The translations under genes and the position numbers were made by a program. From the NCBI GenBank assembly GCA_947462875.1, contig CANHQJ010000001.1, positions 1-64,000 on the forward strand: a stretch of 64,000 bases of DNA, in the 5' to 3' direction. The notes under the pieces are model-generated. The model searched no databases, was not told the origin of the DNA, and was given only the letters and a program-made list of their open reading frames with translations. Source of the DNA: Verrucomicrobiia bacterium. GTDB lineage: Bacteria > Verrucomicrobiota > Verrucomicrobiia > Verrucomicrobiales > Akkermansiaceae. This document shows positions 51,627 through 61,173 of the stretch, one piece after another; the first letter of the stretch is position 1, and every line of letters begins with the position of its first letter.

Positions 51627-52412
51627 ATGTCACAAGACTCTTCTCCTCAACCTACCGCTCGCCCTGATCTGGACGACTTGATCAACGTAACGAGCGCCCA
51701 CAGCAGCAATGCCACGGCCGCTGCCGCGCGTGAGTATCGCAACCCCGGTGCCGACAAGGAACCGCTCTCCATCGCGGCGTTCGCGCTGTGTGCGGTGATG
51801 CTCATCATCGGCGGCTCGGTTCTTGGCAAAACCTCCGGCGCTTTGTTTGATTATGAGTCGTGGATCAAACCGAACTACGTTCGCGGAAAAGCACCCGGCG
51901 TGGCGGACGATGTGGCCCTGCCACCCAAGCCCATCCTCGACCTCTACGTGAAAAAAGGCCAATCGCTGTATAGCGCGAAGTGCAACGGTTGCCACGGTGC
52001 CGATGGCAAGGGCGATGGCGCCAACTATCCTTCCTTGGTCGGATCCGCTTGGTCCACCGGTCACACGGAACGTTTTTCGCAAATCATTCTCAACGGTCTG
52101 CAAGGTCCCACCAGCACGGGCAAAGTGTTTGGTGCCGGCGTGATGCCCGCCCAGGGTGGTGGCATGAGCGCCCAGGACCTGGCCTACATCATGACCTTCA
52201 TCCGCAACAGCTTTGGCAACACGGTAGGGGATGTGGTGACGGCGGAAATGGCTCAGGCCGCGATCGACCTCGCCGGCAAGCGCCCGAATCCCTCGGCGCC
52301 TGTGACCGCGGACGAACTGAAGTCCTATGAAAAGGATCTGGCTGGTGACAAAATGGATCCCGCCACTCTCGTCGATCCCATCACCTTGAAGCCTGTCGAG
52401 GCGAAGAAGTGA
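51627..52412 (+). CDS. Membrane monohaem cytochrome c in CcoP position
   Basis: 261 residues. One TM (about 50-70, FALCAVMLIIGGSVLG) precedes a cytochrome c domain with CNGCH in KCNGCHGADGKGDGANYPSLVGSAWSTGH. The Met ligand is probably in VMPAQGGGMSAQD. Canonical CcoP has two haems; only one CxxCH is present here. C-terminal tail is Lys/Pro-rich. No ccoQ or ccoS gene is adjacent. A strong terminator follows. Confidence 0.88.
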   Translation: MSQDSSPQPTARPDLDDLINVTSAHSSNATAAAAREYRNPGADKEPLSIAAFALCAVMLIIGGSVLGKTSGALFDYESWIKPNYVRGKAPGVADDVALPPKPILDLYVKKGQSLYSAKCNGCHGADGKGDGANYPSLVGSAWSTGHTERFSQIILNGLQGPTSTGKVFGAGVMPAQGGGMSAQDLAYIMTFIRNSFGNTVGDVVTAEMAQAAIDLAGKRPNPSAPVTADELKSYEKDLAGDKMDPATLVDPITLKPVEAKK

Positions 52413-52443
52413 TTCCATGGTTCGCGCCCGATAGAGCTTTCAC

Positions 52444-52474
52444 AAAAAGCGGTTCCGTAAGGAGCCGCTTTTTT
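52444..52474 (+). terminator. Rho-independent terminator at the end of the respiratory locus
   Basis: AAAAAGCGG (52444-52452) pairs with CCGCTTTTT (52465-52473) and CC/GG extends the inner stem, followed by more T. It lies 32 bp after the last cytochrome gene and probably ends a transcript of about 12 kb starting at the CRP-like site. Confidence 0.88.
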
Positions 52475-52567
52475 GTTCATCGCCACTCCACAGAAACGCA
52501 GCCACCCCCTAACAATCAAAAATTCCCCTTGTCACGGGATAGGGGAATCCGCAATCCTTCACCTATC

Positions 52568-52993
52568 ATGAAGTTACGCACTACGCTCGTCCGCCTCCTA
52601 CTCTGCGCGGTTGGCTTCCTTTCACCCGTGGCGATGGCAGAAGCGCCCGCCAAACCCGCGCCCAAAGCACCGCCGGCGAAACCGCAAGCCAAACCGCAGC
52701 CGAAGCCCCAACCCAAGCCGCAGCCCAAACCAGAGGCAAAGCCGGCTGGTCAGGCGGAGATTCTGAAAAAATACGATCTGGATCACAGCAAGACCTTCAA
52801 TGTGACGGAAGCACGAACGATTCAGGATGCTTACGCCGCCAATCCGCAAGACCCCTTGTTGAAGAAATACGATACCGACAAAAACGGGAAAATCAGCGAT
52901 GCGGAATTCATGAAAATCACGCCGCCGCCCCCGACACCCAAAAAGCCCAAACCGGCCGCGAAAAAGCCGCAGAAACCGCAAAAAAAGAAATAA
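52568..52993 (+). CDS. Secreted EF-hand protein with PK-rich repeat
   Basis: 141 residues from ATG 52568. Signal peptide ending at about AMA (residue 24). A Pro/Lys/Ala-rich stretch with KPQPKPQPK repeats (about 25-60) precedes two EF-hand loops: DLDHSKTFNVTE and DTDKNGKISDAE, both with calcium-type acidic positions. The C terminus is again Pro/Lys-rich. Such small EF-hand proteins are frequent in Planctomycetes and Verrucomicrobia, and their role is unknown. Confidence 0.85.
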   Translation: MKLRTTLVRLLLCAVGFLSPVAMAEAPAKPAPKAPPAKPQAKPQPKPQPKPQPKPEAKPAGQAEILKKYDLDHSKTFNVTEARTIQDAYAANPQDPLLKKYDTDKNGKISDAEFMKITPPPPTPKKPKPAAKKPQKPQKKK

Positions 52994-53013
52994 CGCGCGG
53001 TTCGGCTCAGAAA

Positions 53014-53409
53014 ATGATACTCTACCAACCAATCAAAGATCGATTGCCTTTCTTCACAGGCTGGGACACGGAATTGGCTATGTTCGATACTGGTTGTCCA
53101 CATTGCAAGGCGAGACTGCAAGTGAAGTTTAAGGAGATGCTGGATGCTGCGTGGGGGTGGCAAGATAGGATGGATGAGGACCTCCGAGAACCGCTGGCGA
53201 GGATCTTTGAGATCAATTTATCCAACCGATCGATAGCAACGGGGATGCCTGGAGTGGTCGTGCGGACCTGCCCGAATTGCCAGAAGACCTCCTTTTTCTA
53301 TTTTCACTTCAATGAGACAAGCAACTCGGTCTATTCGATCTCGCTCAGAGCAGCAGCCACAGAAGAACCAAACCAGGCCGAACACGTCGTGGGTGGCAAT
53401 GGCGGATAA
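53014..53409 (+). CDS. Hypothetical zinc-ribbon protein
   Basis: 131 residues, not recognised. Two Cys pairs, CPHC (28-31) and CPNC (86-89), 55 residues apart, could form one zinc site. Between them a Trp-rich helix (LDAAWGWQDRMDEDL). No signal peptide, so probably cytosolic. The region is less GC-rich than the respiratory block before it and the start follows the EF-hand gene by 20 bp. Confidence 0.6.
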   Translation: MILYQPIKDRLPFFTGWDTELAMFDTGCPHCKARLQVKFKEMLDAAWGWQDRMDEDLREPLARIFEINLSNRSIATGMPGVVVRTCPNCQKTSFFYFHFNETSNSVYSISLRAAATEEPNQAEHVVGGNGG

Positions 53410-53486
53410 GCTCCCTCGTTCGCTTCGCTCTGTGAGTCCTGCGCCGCCGTGCCACCACATTTAACGTTGTTTCATCCCCACGGCGT

Positions 53487-53963
53487 TCAGTGATCAAATG
53501 ATCTGAAATACAGAAAACCTTCCTCATACTTTGCGTATAACCAAGTCGTTCCCCCTTCTCTGACGAAGGTGCCTTGCAGATCATCAGTGGGATTCCACCA
53601 TTCGCTGTCTCCTGTCAGATGGCCTGACCACGAAAGCGGATAGGACTCAGAGTAGATACGGGTATCCGTATGGGGAGTGAGTTCCAGATCTTGCACAAAT
53701 TTGTCGAACTCGGGCTTGGTGATGCGGGCACGCAGATAGTAATCGTAGTCTGGCAGAAAACCATCCGCCCATGCATGCTCTTTCACCTCAGTGGCAGTTG
53801 CGGGAAGGCTCGTTCGCCATGAAATCGTCGAATGGCCACCATCCGATGAATCAAATGATTCTAACAGGAAAAATCCCACCGCAATCAGCGTTGCAAAGGC
53901 AATGGCAACAAGGGCTGCCAGAGAACCGGCGATCCACAGGGCGATCTTTAGCGGCTTTTTCAT
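53487..53963 (-). CDS. Hypothetical membrane-anchored protein
   Basis: 158 residues from ATG 53963 (53999 adds an extra N terminus). One TM (about 6-33, ALWIAGSLAALVAIAFATLIAVGFF) is followed by a beta-rich extracytoplasmic domain with many Trp/Tyr/Asp (YYLRARITKPEF, SWSGHLTGDSEWWNP, WLYAKYEEGFLYF). No family recognised. Relatively AT-rich; convergent with the zinc-ribbon gene. Confidence 0.65.
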   Translation of the reverse strand: MKKPLKIALWIAGSLAALVAIAFATLIAVGFFLLESFDSSDGGHSTISWRTSLPATATEVKEHAWADGFLPDYDYYLRARITKPEFDKFVQDLELTPHTDTRIYSESYPLSWSGHLTGDSEWWNPTDDLQGTFVREGGTTWLYAKYEEGFLYFRSFDH

Positions 53964-54008
53964 TTCGAAATTTTCGGCAAGGTCATGGTGCGTTGGCAAG
54001 TGTTCATC

Positions 54009-55262
54009 TTACAAATCGTACGGCGTGATCTTCATCCATTCGCCGCCCTTTTTTGCGGATAAGTGTGCCATCGTGCCGGCGAGAGTCATGTTCAAGGCAT
54101 CTCCGATATCGACGATGGGTTTTCGATCCAGCAGAATCGATTCAATGAAGTCATTGGTCAATCTGCCGTGGGAACCGCCATGACCGCCAGCTCCCACGCT
54201 GGGGGGCAGAGGAGGACGGCTGCCGACGATGGAATTGTCATGGGGCTTCTCCCCGTAGACGCGTCCCTGTTCGCCCGCGGCGTTCTTCATGTCCCAGCTC
54301 ACTCCCATGCGTGAGATGCCACCTTCGCTGGTCTTGAGCATCGCAATCTCGGTGCCGAAGGGGTTCTGATACTGGTTGGCAGCCTCCTGGAAGACCGGGT
54401 AGTAGCTGGCGGTCCCGAGACAGGACACCTCCGTGAAGCGCTTCCCGGTTACGGAAATGTAGTAGGCCGTGGCGTGGGTGGGATACCACATCGGGGGCAA
54501 CGCGCGGCGCCAGCCATACTCGTCGATCCTGCCGTTCTTCGCATTGAAACTTCCGAGCGTGCCGATGCCGTCGTGCCAATATTCGCCCTCCGAATAGAGG
54601 ATCTTGCCGAGTGCTCCCGCCTGGTACTGCATCCTTTTTGCGTAGAGGGCCTCATGAAACGCCGATGTTTCGTTCATCATGTATTTCATGCCGCTTTTCT
54701 TGACGGCATGGAACAATTTCTCCGCTTCCTCTTCCGCCTCAAACCCGAACACCGCCGGAACAGCGCTGCAAACATGCTTGCCGTGCTCCAGCGCCATGAT
54801 GGCCAGACGCGCGTGGCTCGGGGCATCGGTGGCGATGTAGATGGCCTCGAGGCTCTTGTCCTTGATCATTTCTTCGCAGGACGGATAGGTCTTCTTCGCG
54901 CCCACCGCCTGGGCAAGCGCGGCACAGCGAGCGGGATCGAGATCGGTAGCGGCAACCACTTCGACGTTGGGATGGTTCTGGTAAAAGAAAGCGGCACCGA
55001 ATTTGCACAGACCGTATCCGGCGATTCCCACCCTGATCTTGCGATCGGAGACCGGCTGCCAACCCTTCGCCCCGGCCGGATCATCCTTGGTTTTTTCGAA
55101 TCCGGGAATCACTTTCCCCTCGGCATCCTTCGGTGCCTCAGTAGCCCCCGACGTTGGCCCGCCCGTCATTCCCCAGATGGCACCCGTGACCCCAAGCATG
55201 CGCCCGAATTCCCGTCGGTTCATCGGCATGGTCCGCTCGTTCTGATGTATTTCGTCTTTCAT
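54009..55262 (-). CDS. Gfo/Idh/MocA family oxidoreductase, Tat-exported type
   Basis: 417 residues from ATG 55262; starts at 55331 or 55229 also possible. A Tat-like stretch (NRREFGRMLGVTGAIWGMTGG) precedes the Rossmann domain (IRVGIAGYGLCKFG), and the GFO_IDH_MocA C-terminal part includes the catalytic-region motif EYWHDGIGTLGSF. NAD(P)-dependent sugar or myo-inositol dehydrogenases of this secreted type are common in Planctomycetes and Verrucomicrobia. Substrate unknown. No sugar genes adjoin it. Confidence 0.88.
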   Translation of the reverse strand: MKDEIHQNERTMPMNRREFGRMLGVTGAIWGMTGGPTSGATEAPKDAEGKVIPGFEKTKDDPAGAKGWQPVSDRKIRVGIAGYGLCKFGAAFFYQNHPNVEVVAATDLDPARCAALAQAVGAKKTYPSCEEMIKDKSLEAIYIATDAPSHARLAIMALEHGKHVCSAVPAVFGFEAEEEAEKLFHAVKKSGMKYMMNETSAFHEALYAKRMQYQAGALGKILYSEGEYWHDGIGTLGSFNAKNGRIDEYGWRRALPPMWYPTHATAYYISVTGKRFTEVSCLGTASYYPVFQEAANQYQNPFGTEIAMLKTSEGGISRMGVSWDMKNAAGEQGRVYGEKPHDNSIVGSRPPLPPSVGAGGHGGSHGRLTNDFIESILLDRKPIVDIGDALNMTLAGTMAHLSAKKGGEWMKITPYDL

Positions 55263-55775
55263 CTGGTTGTTTTTTCCTTCCTTTATTCGCTTTGTCAGTC
55301 TGTCCAAGCGCTGAACATACGCGTCAAGCAACGTATAGCAAATCCACAGTTAGGAGCAACGGCGGAAGTCTTTTGCTGGAAGGAACTCGCAAGGTGCTAT
55401 CAGGCGAGGTTGACTCTGGTAAGTAATTTCAAAATCCTTGCTCTGACGTGGAATTTCTTCGGTACAGTGTCTCTATCAGGCCTTCTTATCGAGCGAGTTG
55501 TGGGTGAGTATGGGGCTGCTGATGCTGGGACATCAAGGGAGGGAGTCGCGCCCATGCAGGGCTTGGTTTTGTGGGCGGCTTTTTCCCAGGCCGTTGCCGC
55601 TGGGCTGACGAGTTTGGCGCCGTTGGTGCGGGGAGAGGGGGAGATTTTCGATTGATGATCCTCCTTCGTTCCGCGTGGCGGAACTTCGGCGGACAAGTTG
55701 TTGATTTTTGATTTGCGCCCCCTGACCTCTGACCTCTGCACCGAAGCGGACTGAAGTTCCGCGCTCCCTTTTGAT
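55263..55775. other. Gene-free stretch
   Basis: About 500 bp without a convincing gene. It has a short direct repeat (CTGACCTCTGACCTCTG near 55724-55740) and a small hairpin (TTCCGC-GTG-GCGGAA near 55667-55681), not followed by a T-run. The open frames crossing it are shadows of the flanking genes. A small gene shorter than about 60 codons cannot be excluded. Confidence 0.55.
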
Positions 55776-56771
55776 TTACTGGGCCAAGGCCTGGCGGATG
55801 GCTTCGTTGACTTTGTTCTCGGCGGTTTCCATACCGACGCGGAGGGCGTTTTGGATGGCGAGGGCGCTGGAGGAACCGTGGGCGATGATGACGACGCCAT
55901 TCACGCCTAACAAGGGGCTGCCGCCGTAGCTTTCGTAGGACGATTTGGCTTTGAGGGCTTTGAAGGCGCCTTTTGCCATGGCGGCACCGATGGCGCGCAG
56001 GGGATTGGCGGTGAGTTCTTGTTTGAGCCATTTGCCCATGGCTTTGGCAGTGGCTTCGCAGGACTTGAGCACGATGTTGCCCGTGAAGCCGTCGCAGAGC
56101 ACGACGTGGAGCGGCGTTTCAAACAGATCGTGGCCTTCGACGTTGCCGATGAAGTGGATGCCGGGTGTTTCCTTGAGCAGGGCGAAGGTTTCTTTGGTGA
56201 AGGTGGTGCCTTTTTCGTCTTCTTCGCCGTTTGACATGAGGCCGACCAAAGGATCCGTGATGCCCAAGGCATGCTTGGCGAAGGCGGTGCCCATGATGGC
56301 GTAGCCGATGAGGTGCTGGGGCTTGGCCTCGGGGTTGGCTCCGGCATCGAGGATGTTGCAGACGCCGTGCTCGTTCGGGAGCGGGGAGGCGATGCCGGCA
56401 CGATCGATGCCTTCGATGAGGCGGAGTTTGATGGTGGCGGAGGCCACGCAGGCTCCGGTGTTGCCGGCGGAGATGAAGGCATCGGCATCGCCGGCCTTGA
56501 CGAGGTCCATGGCGATGTTGATGGAGGAGTTTTTTTTGCGTCGCACGGTTTTGGCACCGGGCTCTGCCATGCCGATGACTTCGGAGGCATGGACAATGGT
56601 GATGCGTTCGCTTTCGAGTTGATGCTTTTTGCACTCGGCTTCGAGCGTGGAGCCATCGCCGACGAGGAAGATTTTTTGGATTTTCGGATAGAGATCGAGC
56701 GCCTGTTTGGCTCCTAAGATATTGACGGCGGGGGCGTGGTCGCCACCCATGGCATCGAGTGCGAGTTTCAT
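55776..56771 (-). CDS. plsX: Phosphate acyltransferase PlsX
   Basis: 331 residues. It makes acyl-phosphate from acyl-ACP for phospholipid synthesis. The N terminus MKLALDAMGGDHAP is diagnostic, followed by SAGNTGA and the late ANPEAKPQHLIGYAIMG and LLGVNGVVIIAHGSS segments. rpmF, often directly upstream, is absent: argJ lies 8 bp upstream instead. Partner plsY is not in the window. Confidence 0.95.
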   Translation of the reverse strand: MKLALDAMGGDHAPAVNILGAKQALDLYPKIQKIFLVGDGSTLEAECKKHQLESERITIVHASEVIGMAEPGAKTVRRKKNSSINIAMDLVKAGDADAFISAGNTGACVASATIKLRLIEGIDRAGIASPLPNEHGVCNILDAGANPEAKPQHLIGYAIMGTAFAKHALGITDPLVGLMSNGEEDEKGTTFTKETFALLKETPGIHFIGNVEGHDLFETPLHVVLCDGFTGNIVLKSCEATAKAMGKWLKQELTANPLRAIGAAMAKGAFKALKAKSSYESYGGSPLLGVNGVVIIAHGSSSALAIQNALRVGMETAENKVNEAIRQALAQ

Positions 56772-56779
56772 AAGAGGTG

Positions 56780-58033
56780 TCAGATCAGTCCGTCCTTGCG
56801 GGCTTGTTTCCAGTAGGCGTATTCGCTACGGTTGAAGTCGATGTATTCGGGCGAGAGGTCGCTGGTGTACATGGTGTAAGTCGCCTCCCCCTGGTTGAGG
56901 TGGATTTCCACGGTGAATTCCGGCCTGGCAGCGATGGCGCGGAGATCGTCCATGGGGGTGGGAGCTTGCAATCCGCCGAGGCAGGCGGCTTTGCCATTGA
57001 GGAAAATGTCCACCAGCTCCTCGCGGATGCGGGCGCGGGAGTAGCCGACGGCGTGGATGATGCGGCCCCAGTTCGGATCGCCGCCGTTCCAAGAGGATTT
57101 GACGAGCGCGGATTTGCTGACGGCCTCGGCGACTTTTTTCGCGTCGAGATAGGTGCGGGCGCCTTTGACCTCGACGGTGACAAATTTCGTGACGCGTTCG
57201 CCATCGCGCACGACGGCTTTCGCGAGCTCGAGCATGACGTATTTCATCGCCGCGCGGAAGAGCTTGCAGGCACTGGAATTGCGACGGATGACAGGCATGC
57301 CGGATTGGCCGTTGGCGAGAACGAGCACAGTGTCGTTGGTGCTCATGTCGCCATCGATGGTGATGCGATTGAAAGATTCCTCGACCATTTCCAGCGTGCA
57401 TTTGCGCAGGCAGTCCGAGGTGAGATTGGCATCGGTGGTGATGAAGCAGAGCATGGTGGCCATGCTCGGGCTGATCATGCCGGCACCTTTGACGCAACCG
57501 CCGATGCGGACCTTGTGGCCATCGATGTCGAAGGAAATGGCAACCTCTTTCGCGTGGGTGTCCGAGGTGATGATGGCGGCGGCGACGTCCGATCCATGCT
57601 TGGGGCCGAGTTTTTTGACGAGCTCGGGGATGCGTGGTTCGATGCGTGACATGGGCATGGGCAGGCCGATGACGCCCGTGGAGCAAACGCCGACTTCCGA
57701 GGCATTGAGCCCGAGTTCCTTGGCGGCTGCGGAGCACATGACTTTCGCATCGCGGATGCCGACGACGCCGGTGCAGGCATTGGCATTGCCGGAATTGGCG
57801 ATGATGGCGCGCAGTTCGCCGCGGCGCAGGTGGGCCTGGGAGAGCTTGACGGGAGCGGCCTTGACGCGATTGGTGGTGAAAGTTCCGGCGGAAGCGCAGG
57901 GCGTTTCCGAGAAAACCAGCGCGAGGTCCAGGCGGGTCGCTTCGGGGTTTTTGATGCCGCAGGAAATGGCCGAGGTCAGAAAGCCTGCGGGGGCTCCGAC
58001 GCCCCCTTTGATTTTAGTGAATTGTAGGTCCAT
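56780..58033 (-). CDS. argJ: Glutamate N-acetyltransferase ArgJ
   Basis: 417 residues. It recycles acetyl from N-acetylornithine to glutamate; bifunctional enzymes also accept acetyl-CoA. The self-cleavage site is in MATMLCFITTDAN, where the Thr becomes the N terminus of the beta chain; in the preceding stretch the usual Asn is Ser (SPSMATML). Start and GVGAPAGFLTSAISCGIK fit the family. Gene order argC-argJ, 29 bp apart, on the minus strand. Confidence 0.94.
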   Translation of the reverse strand: MDLQFTKIKGGVGAPAGFLTSAISCGIKNPEATRLDLALVFSETPCASAGTFTTNRVKAAPVKLSQAHLRRGELRAIIANSGNANACTGVVGIRDAKVMCSAAAKELGLNASEVGVCSTGVIGLPMPMSRIEPRIPELVKKLGPKHGSDVAAAIITSDTHAKEVAISFDIDGHKVRIGGCVKGAGMISPSMATMLCFITTDANLTSDCLRKCTLEMVEESFNRITIDGDMSTNDTVLVLANGQSGMPVIRRNSSACKLFRAAMKYVMLELAKAVVRDGERVTKFVTVEVKGARTYLDAKKVAEAVSKSALVKSSWNGGDPNWGRIIHAVGYSRARIREELVDIFLNGKAACLGGLQAPTPMDDLRAIAARPEFTVEIHLNQGEATYTMYTSDLSPEYIDFNRSEYAYWKQARKDGLI

Positions 58034-58062
58034 GTCTGCGGAACGCGATAATTAGAGTTACA

Positions 58063-59118
58063 TTACACGGAATGCAATCCCGCTTTTTCATCAAGACCGA
58101 AAATGAGGTTGAATGATTGCACGGCTTGGCCACCGGCACCTTTGACGACGTTGTCCTCGGCACTGGTCAAAATCACGCGACCCGTGCGGGCATCGTGATG
58201 CCAGCCGATGTCGATGAAGTTCGTGCGCGTGACGTTTTTCGTATCGGCACAAACGCCCGCGCCGAGCAAGCGGACGAAAGGTTTTCCGGCGTAGGCGTTT
58301 TCGAGAGCGTTGCCGATTTGCTCGAGGGTGACGCCCGCCCGCAAGCTGGCGGTGATGGCGCTGTGAATGCCTGTGTTCACCGGCACGAGATGCGGGATGA
58401 AGGTGATGCGGAGTTTTTCACCGGCTGCGAGGGAAAGTTCTTGTTCGATCTCGGCGAGGTGGCGGTGCTTCGGCAGGCCGTAGGCGCGCAGGCTTTCGTT
58501 GCACTCGCAAAAGAGGTAGGCGGTATCGGCTTTTTTCCCGGCACCGCTGACACCGCTCATGGAGTTGGCGATGATGCTGTGAGGGTCGAGGAGATTCGCG
58601 CGCAGCAGCGGGATCAGAGGCAGCAGGATGCTCGTGGGGTAACAACCGGGAGCGGCGATGAGGGAGGCGGCGGCGATTTCCTTTTCATACATTTCCGCCA
58701 GACCGTAGACCGAGCTCTTGAGCAGCTCCGGGGCGGGGTGGGGGTGCTGGTAAAATTCCTGATAGACCCCGGGATCGTGAATGCGGAAGTCCGCGCTGAG
58801 GTCGATGACCTTCAAGCCTCTCGCCAACAACGCGGTGGCGATCTCCGCCGCGACTCCATGCGGCAGAGCGAGGAAAGCCACCTGCGCCCCGGTGGCGGCG
58901 ATGGCATCGGCATCGGGCTCCATGAAGGCGAGATCGGCGCCAGGCAGGCTGCGGAAGCGGGGAAACAGCGCCGAGATGGCCTTCCCGGCTTCCTGGCGCG
59001 ATGTCACGGCACAGAGATCCACGTGAGGATGCTGCAATAACAAGCGAAGCAACTCACTCCCTGTGTATCCGCTGGCTCCGACGATCGCTGTTTTGATGCG
59101 CTGCATGGCCATTTTCAT
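58063..59118 (-). CDS. argC: N-acetyl-gamma-glutamyl-phosphate reductase ArgC
   Basis: 351 residues from ATG 59118; 59112 or 59106 are equally plausible, 59235 is too far. NADP motif GASGYTGSELLRLL, the catalytic Cys in APGCYPTSILLPL, and the substrate loop GVSGAGKKAD are all present. First gene of an argC-argJ(-plsX) minus-strand unit. The upstream 290 bp are AT-rich and likely hold its promoter. No Arg operator was recognised. Confidence 0.94.
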   Translation of the reverse strand: MKMAMQRIKTAIVGASGYTGSELLRLLLQHPHVDLCAVTSRQEAGKAISALFPRFRSLPGADLAFMEPDADAIAATGAQVAFLALPHGVAAEIATALLARGLKVIDLSADFRIHDPGVYQEFYQHPHPAPELLKSSVYGLAEMYEKEIAAASLIAAPGCYPTSILLPLIPLLRANLLDPHSIIANSMSGVSGAGKKADTAYLFCECNESLRAYGLPKHRHLAEIEQELSLAAGEKLRITFIPHLVPVNTGIHSAITASLRAGVTLEQIGNALENAYAGKPFVRLLGAGVCADTKNVTRTNFIDIGWHHDARTGRVILTSAEDNVVKGAGGQAVQSFNLIFGLDEKAGLHSV

Positions 59119-59410
59119 GACAGAATCACGAGCGATTGCCAATGCGCAATTCTGCCAGTTTGTGATCCGGTGTGTGTGGCGAAAAACGATCATGGACTCG
59201 TGTGGCATTGCCTTTTCTTCAAGCCGATGATTCAATCGAACGTATGCGGACCTCCTACATCAGACCCGGTTTTTCATGCGATTTTTCCCAATTTGAAGAT
59301 CATGTCAGAATCATAAGTCGTTTTAATCAGTTGAATCGTAGAACTGCATGATTGTTTTTTCGATGGAAATTGATTTCGCTGTGTCACCTATACCACATTC
59401 GTAAACGCTG

Positions 59411-60970
59411 ATGAGACATCTTGCTTTGATTTGGCTCATCGCCTCTTTGTTGTCTGGCTGCGTGCTGTCAAATCGTGAGCTGACCCGACATTCGCCCGAG
59501 AATGCGTCCCATCAAAAACAGGAAGCGCGTGCGGTCAAACTGATTGATAAAGCCTGGGAGGCGGCGGATCGCATGCGCGTCAACAGCGCGGATGTGGCAG
59601 CCGTTCGTCGCTACAACCAAGCAGTGGAAAAGCTCGTTGTGTTACTGTGGAAGCGCGAGGGAAGAGACATGAGGAAAGGGCCGATGCAGTTGGCGGGGGC
59701 GAGAGGCTCGTTTTCCTTCGATATATCCTCCCATTCTGGCTCCGGTGTCTGGGATTCGCGTCGGTTTTCTCGGATGATTCCGGCATCGAGAATCGCTGCG
59801 CACAATTCCGATGCCAGGCGACCGGTTGAGGGATGGGGTGTGCCGATGGTCGGCGTCATCGAGACGAAAGGGGCGCGGGGATTTTATCCTGAGGAGGGAC
59901 TGGCGGCACCAGTCACCGCATTTCTGGGTTTTGCCAAAAACAAGGTGACTTTATCGCTTTTCAATCCCGAACGGACGAGCGCATCCTCATCGGTGATGCC
60001 CCGGGGACCGCTGGCTGCTGATCCGGTGGCGGCACTGGACTGGTATCGCTCGGAGCCAGCCTGGTGGACCGGGGTGATGGGCGCGATTCATGGCTCACGA
60101 TACATGAGTCATTCGGGGCTGTTCATGCTCCAGCCCTACGATGCGCGGCGCATACCGCTGGTGTTCGTACACGGCCTGATTTCCACTCCACAGATTTGGC
60201 GCAAGGTGATCGCCGGCATCGAGAGCGATCCCAAGCTCCGCGGCAAATATCAATACATGGTGTTCCGTTATCCTACGGGAAATCCTGTCGGATACTCCGC
60301 GCTGCGATTGCGAGAGGAACTGGCGCGATTTCAGCAGCTTTATCCCGATGCTCCTGACATTGTGATGGTCGGGCACAGCATGGGTGGGCTCGTGAGCAAA
60401 ATGCAGTCGATCACGGTGACGCGTAAATCGTGGAATGTGATAGGCGAAGAGAAAGCGGAGGCCTTTTTTTCGATTGTCGAACCGGGAAGCGTGGGGGACC
60501 GTGCCACGTGCTATGAGGCGAACCCGGACATCGGCCGTTTGGTATTTATCTGCACTCCACACCGGGGAAGCAGGATGGCGATCGGCTCACTGGGCGAATT
60601 GCTGAGACGTCTGATCGCTCTGCCTGCCGATGTGAGCGGCCCGTTGCAGGGGAACGCCGATCATGCGATCGCAGTTGTTAGTGGCGCACCTGGAAGACTG
60701 CCTAACAGTATCACCGGGCTATCGCCGGGTAGCCCGACACTTCAGGTGGTGGATTCCATTCCGCTTGCGGTGCCTCACCACTCGATTATCGGAGATCGAG
60801 GCAAAGGTGACACTCCGCATAGTTCCGACGGTGTCGTGGAATACTGGAGTTCTCGCATGCCTGCTGCGAAATCCGAGCGCATTGTTCCCGGCGCACATGG
60901 ATCACAGGCATTGCCTGAGACGGTGGACGAACTGCGTCGTATCTTGCGCTTGCATTTGATAGCGCCCTGA
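59411..60970 (+). CDS. Lipase-like alpha/beta-hydrolase lipoprotein
   Basis: 519 residues. Type II signal with perfect lipobox LSGC (Cys 17). The catalytic serine elbow is GHSMGG at about residue 320, with an oxyanion-loop-like FVHGL upstream (about 255-259) and a late His in VPGAHGSQALPET. It may be a membrane-anchored esterase or triacylglycerol lipase with a helical N-terminal domain; substrate unknown. Low-GC upstream region, no obvious Shine-Dalgarno. Confidence 0.82.
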   Translation: MRHLALIWLIASLLSGCVLSNRELTRHSPENASHQKQEARAVKLIDKAWEAADRMRVNSADVAAVRRYNQAVEKLVVLLWKREGRDMRKGPMQLAGARGSFSFDISSHSGSGVWDSRRFSRMIPASRIAAHNSDARRPVEGWGVPMVGVIETKGARGFYPEEGLAAPVTAFLGFAKNKVTLSLFNPERTSASSSVMPRGPLAADPVAALDWYRSEPAWWTGVMGAIHGSRYMSHSGLFMLQPYDARRIPLVFVHGLISTPQIWRKVIAGIESDPKLRGKYQYMVFRYPTGNPVGYSALRLREELARFQQLYPDAPDIVMVGHSMGGLVSKMQSITVTRKSWNVIGEEKAEAFFSIVEPGSVGDRATCYEANPDIGRLVFICTPHRGSRMAIGSLGELLRRLIALPADVSGPLQGNADHAIAVVSGAPGRLPNSITGLSPGSPTLQVVDSIPLAVPHHSIIGDRGKGDTPHSSDGVVEYWSSRMPAAKSERIVPGAHGSQALPETVDELRRILRLHLIAP

Positions 60971-61173
60971 TATAGTCCGAAGAATCGGCATGTGGATGAC
61001 ATGACGGGTGGACGGCAAGAAATGGAATCGATGAGGATATGGCGATCCGTTAGGATGCTGATGTTCTTCACTGGATCGTTGAACCAAAAAGCCGGTGATT
61101 TTGAAAAATTTTTCAGCTGTGTGAACTATGCTTTGTCCTTGCCATCCGGGCATTTGGGGAATAAAAGCACCGC

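Noticed and set aside
54474-55655. 393-residue plus-strand ORF
   Set aside because: Antisense to the Gfo/Idh/MocA gene and running into the gene-free stretch; no family features.
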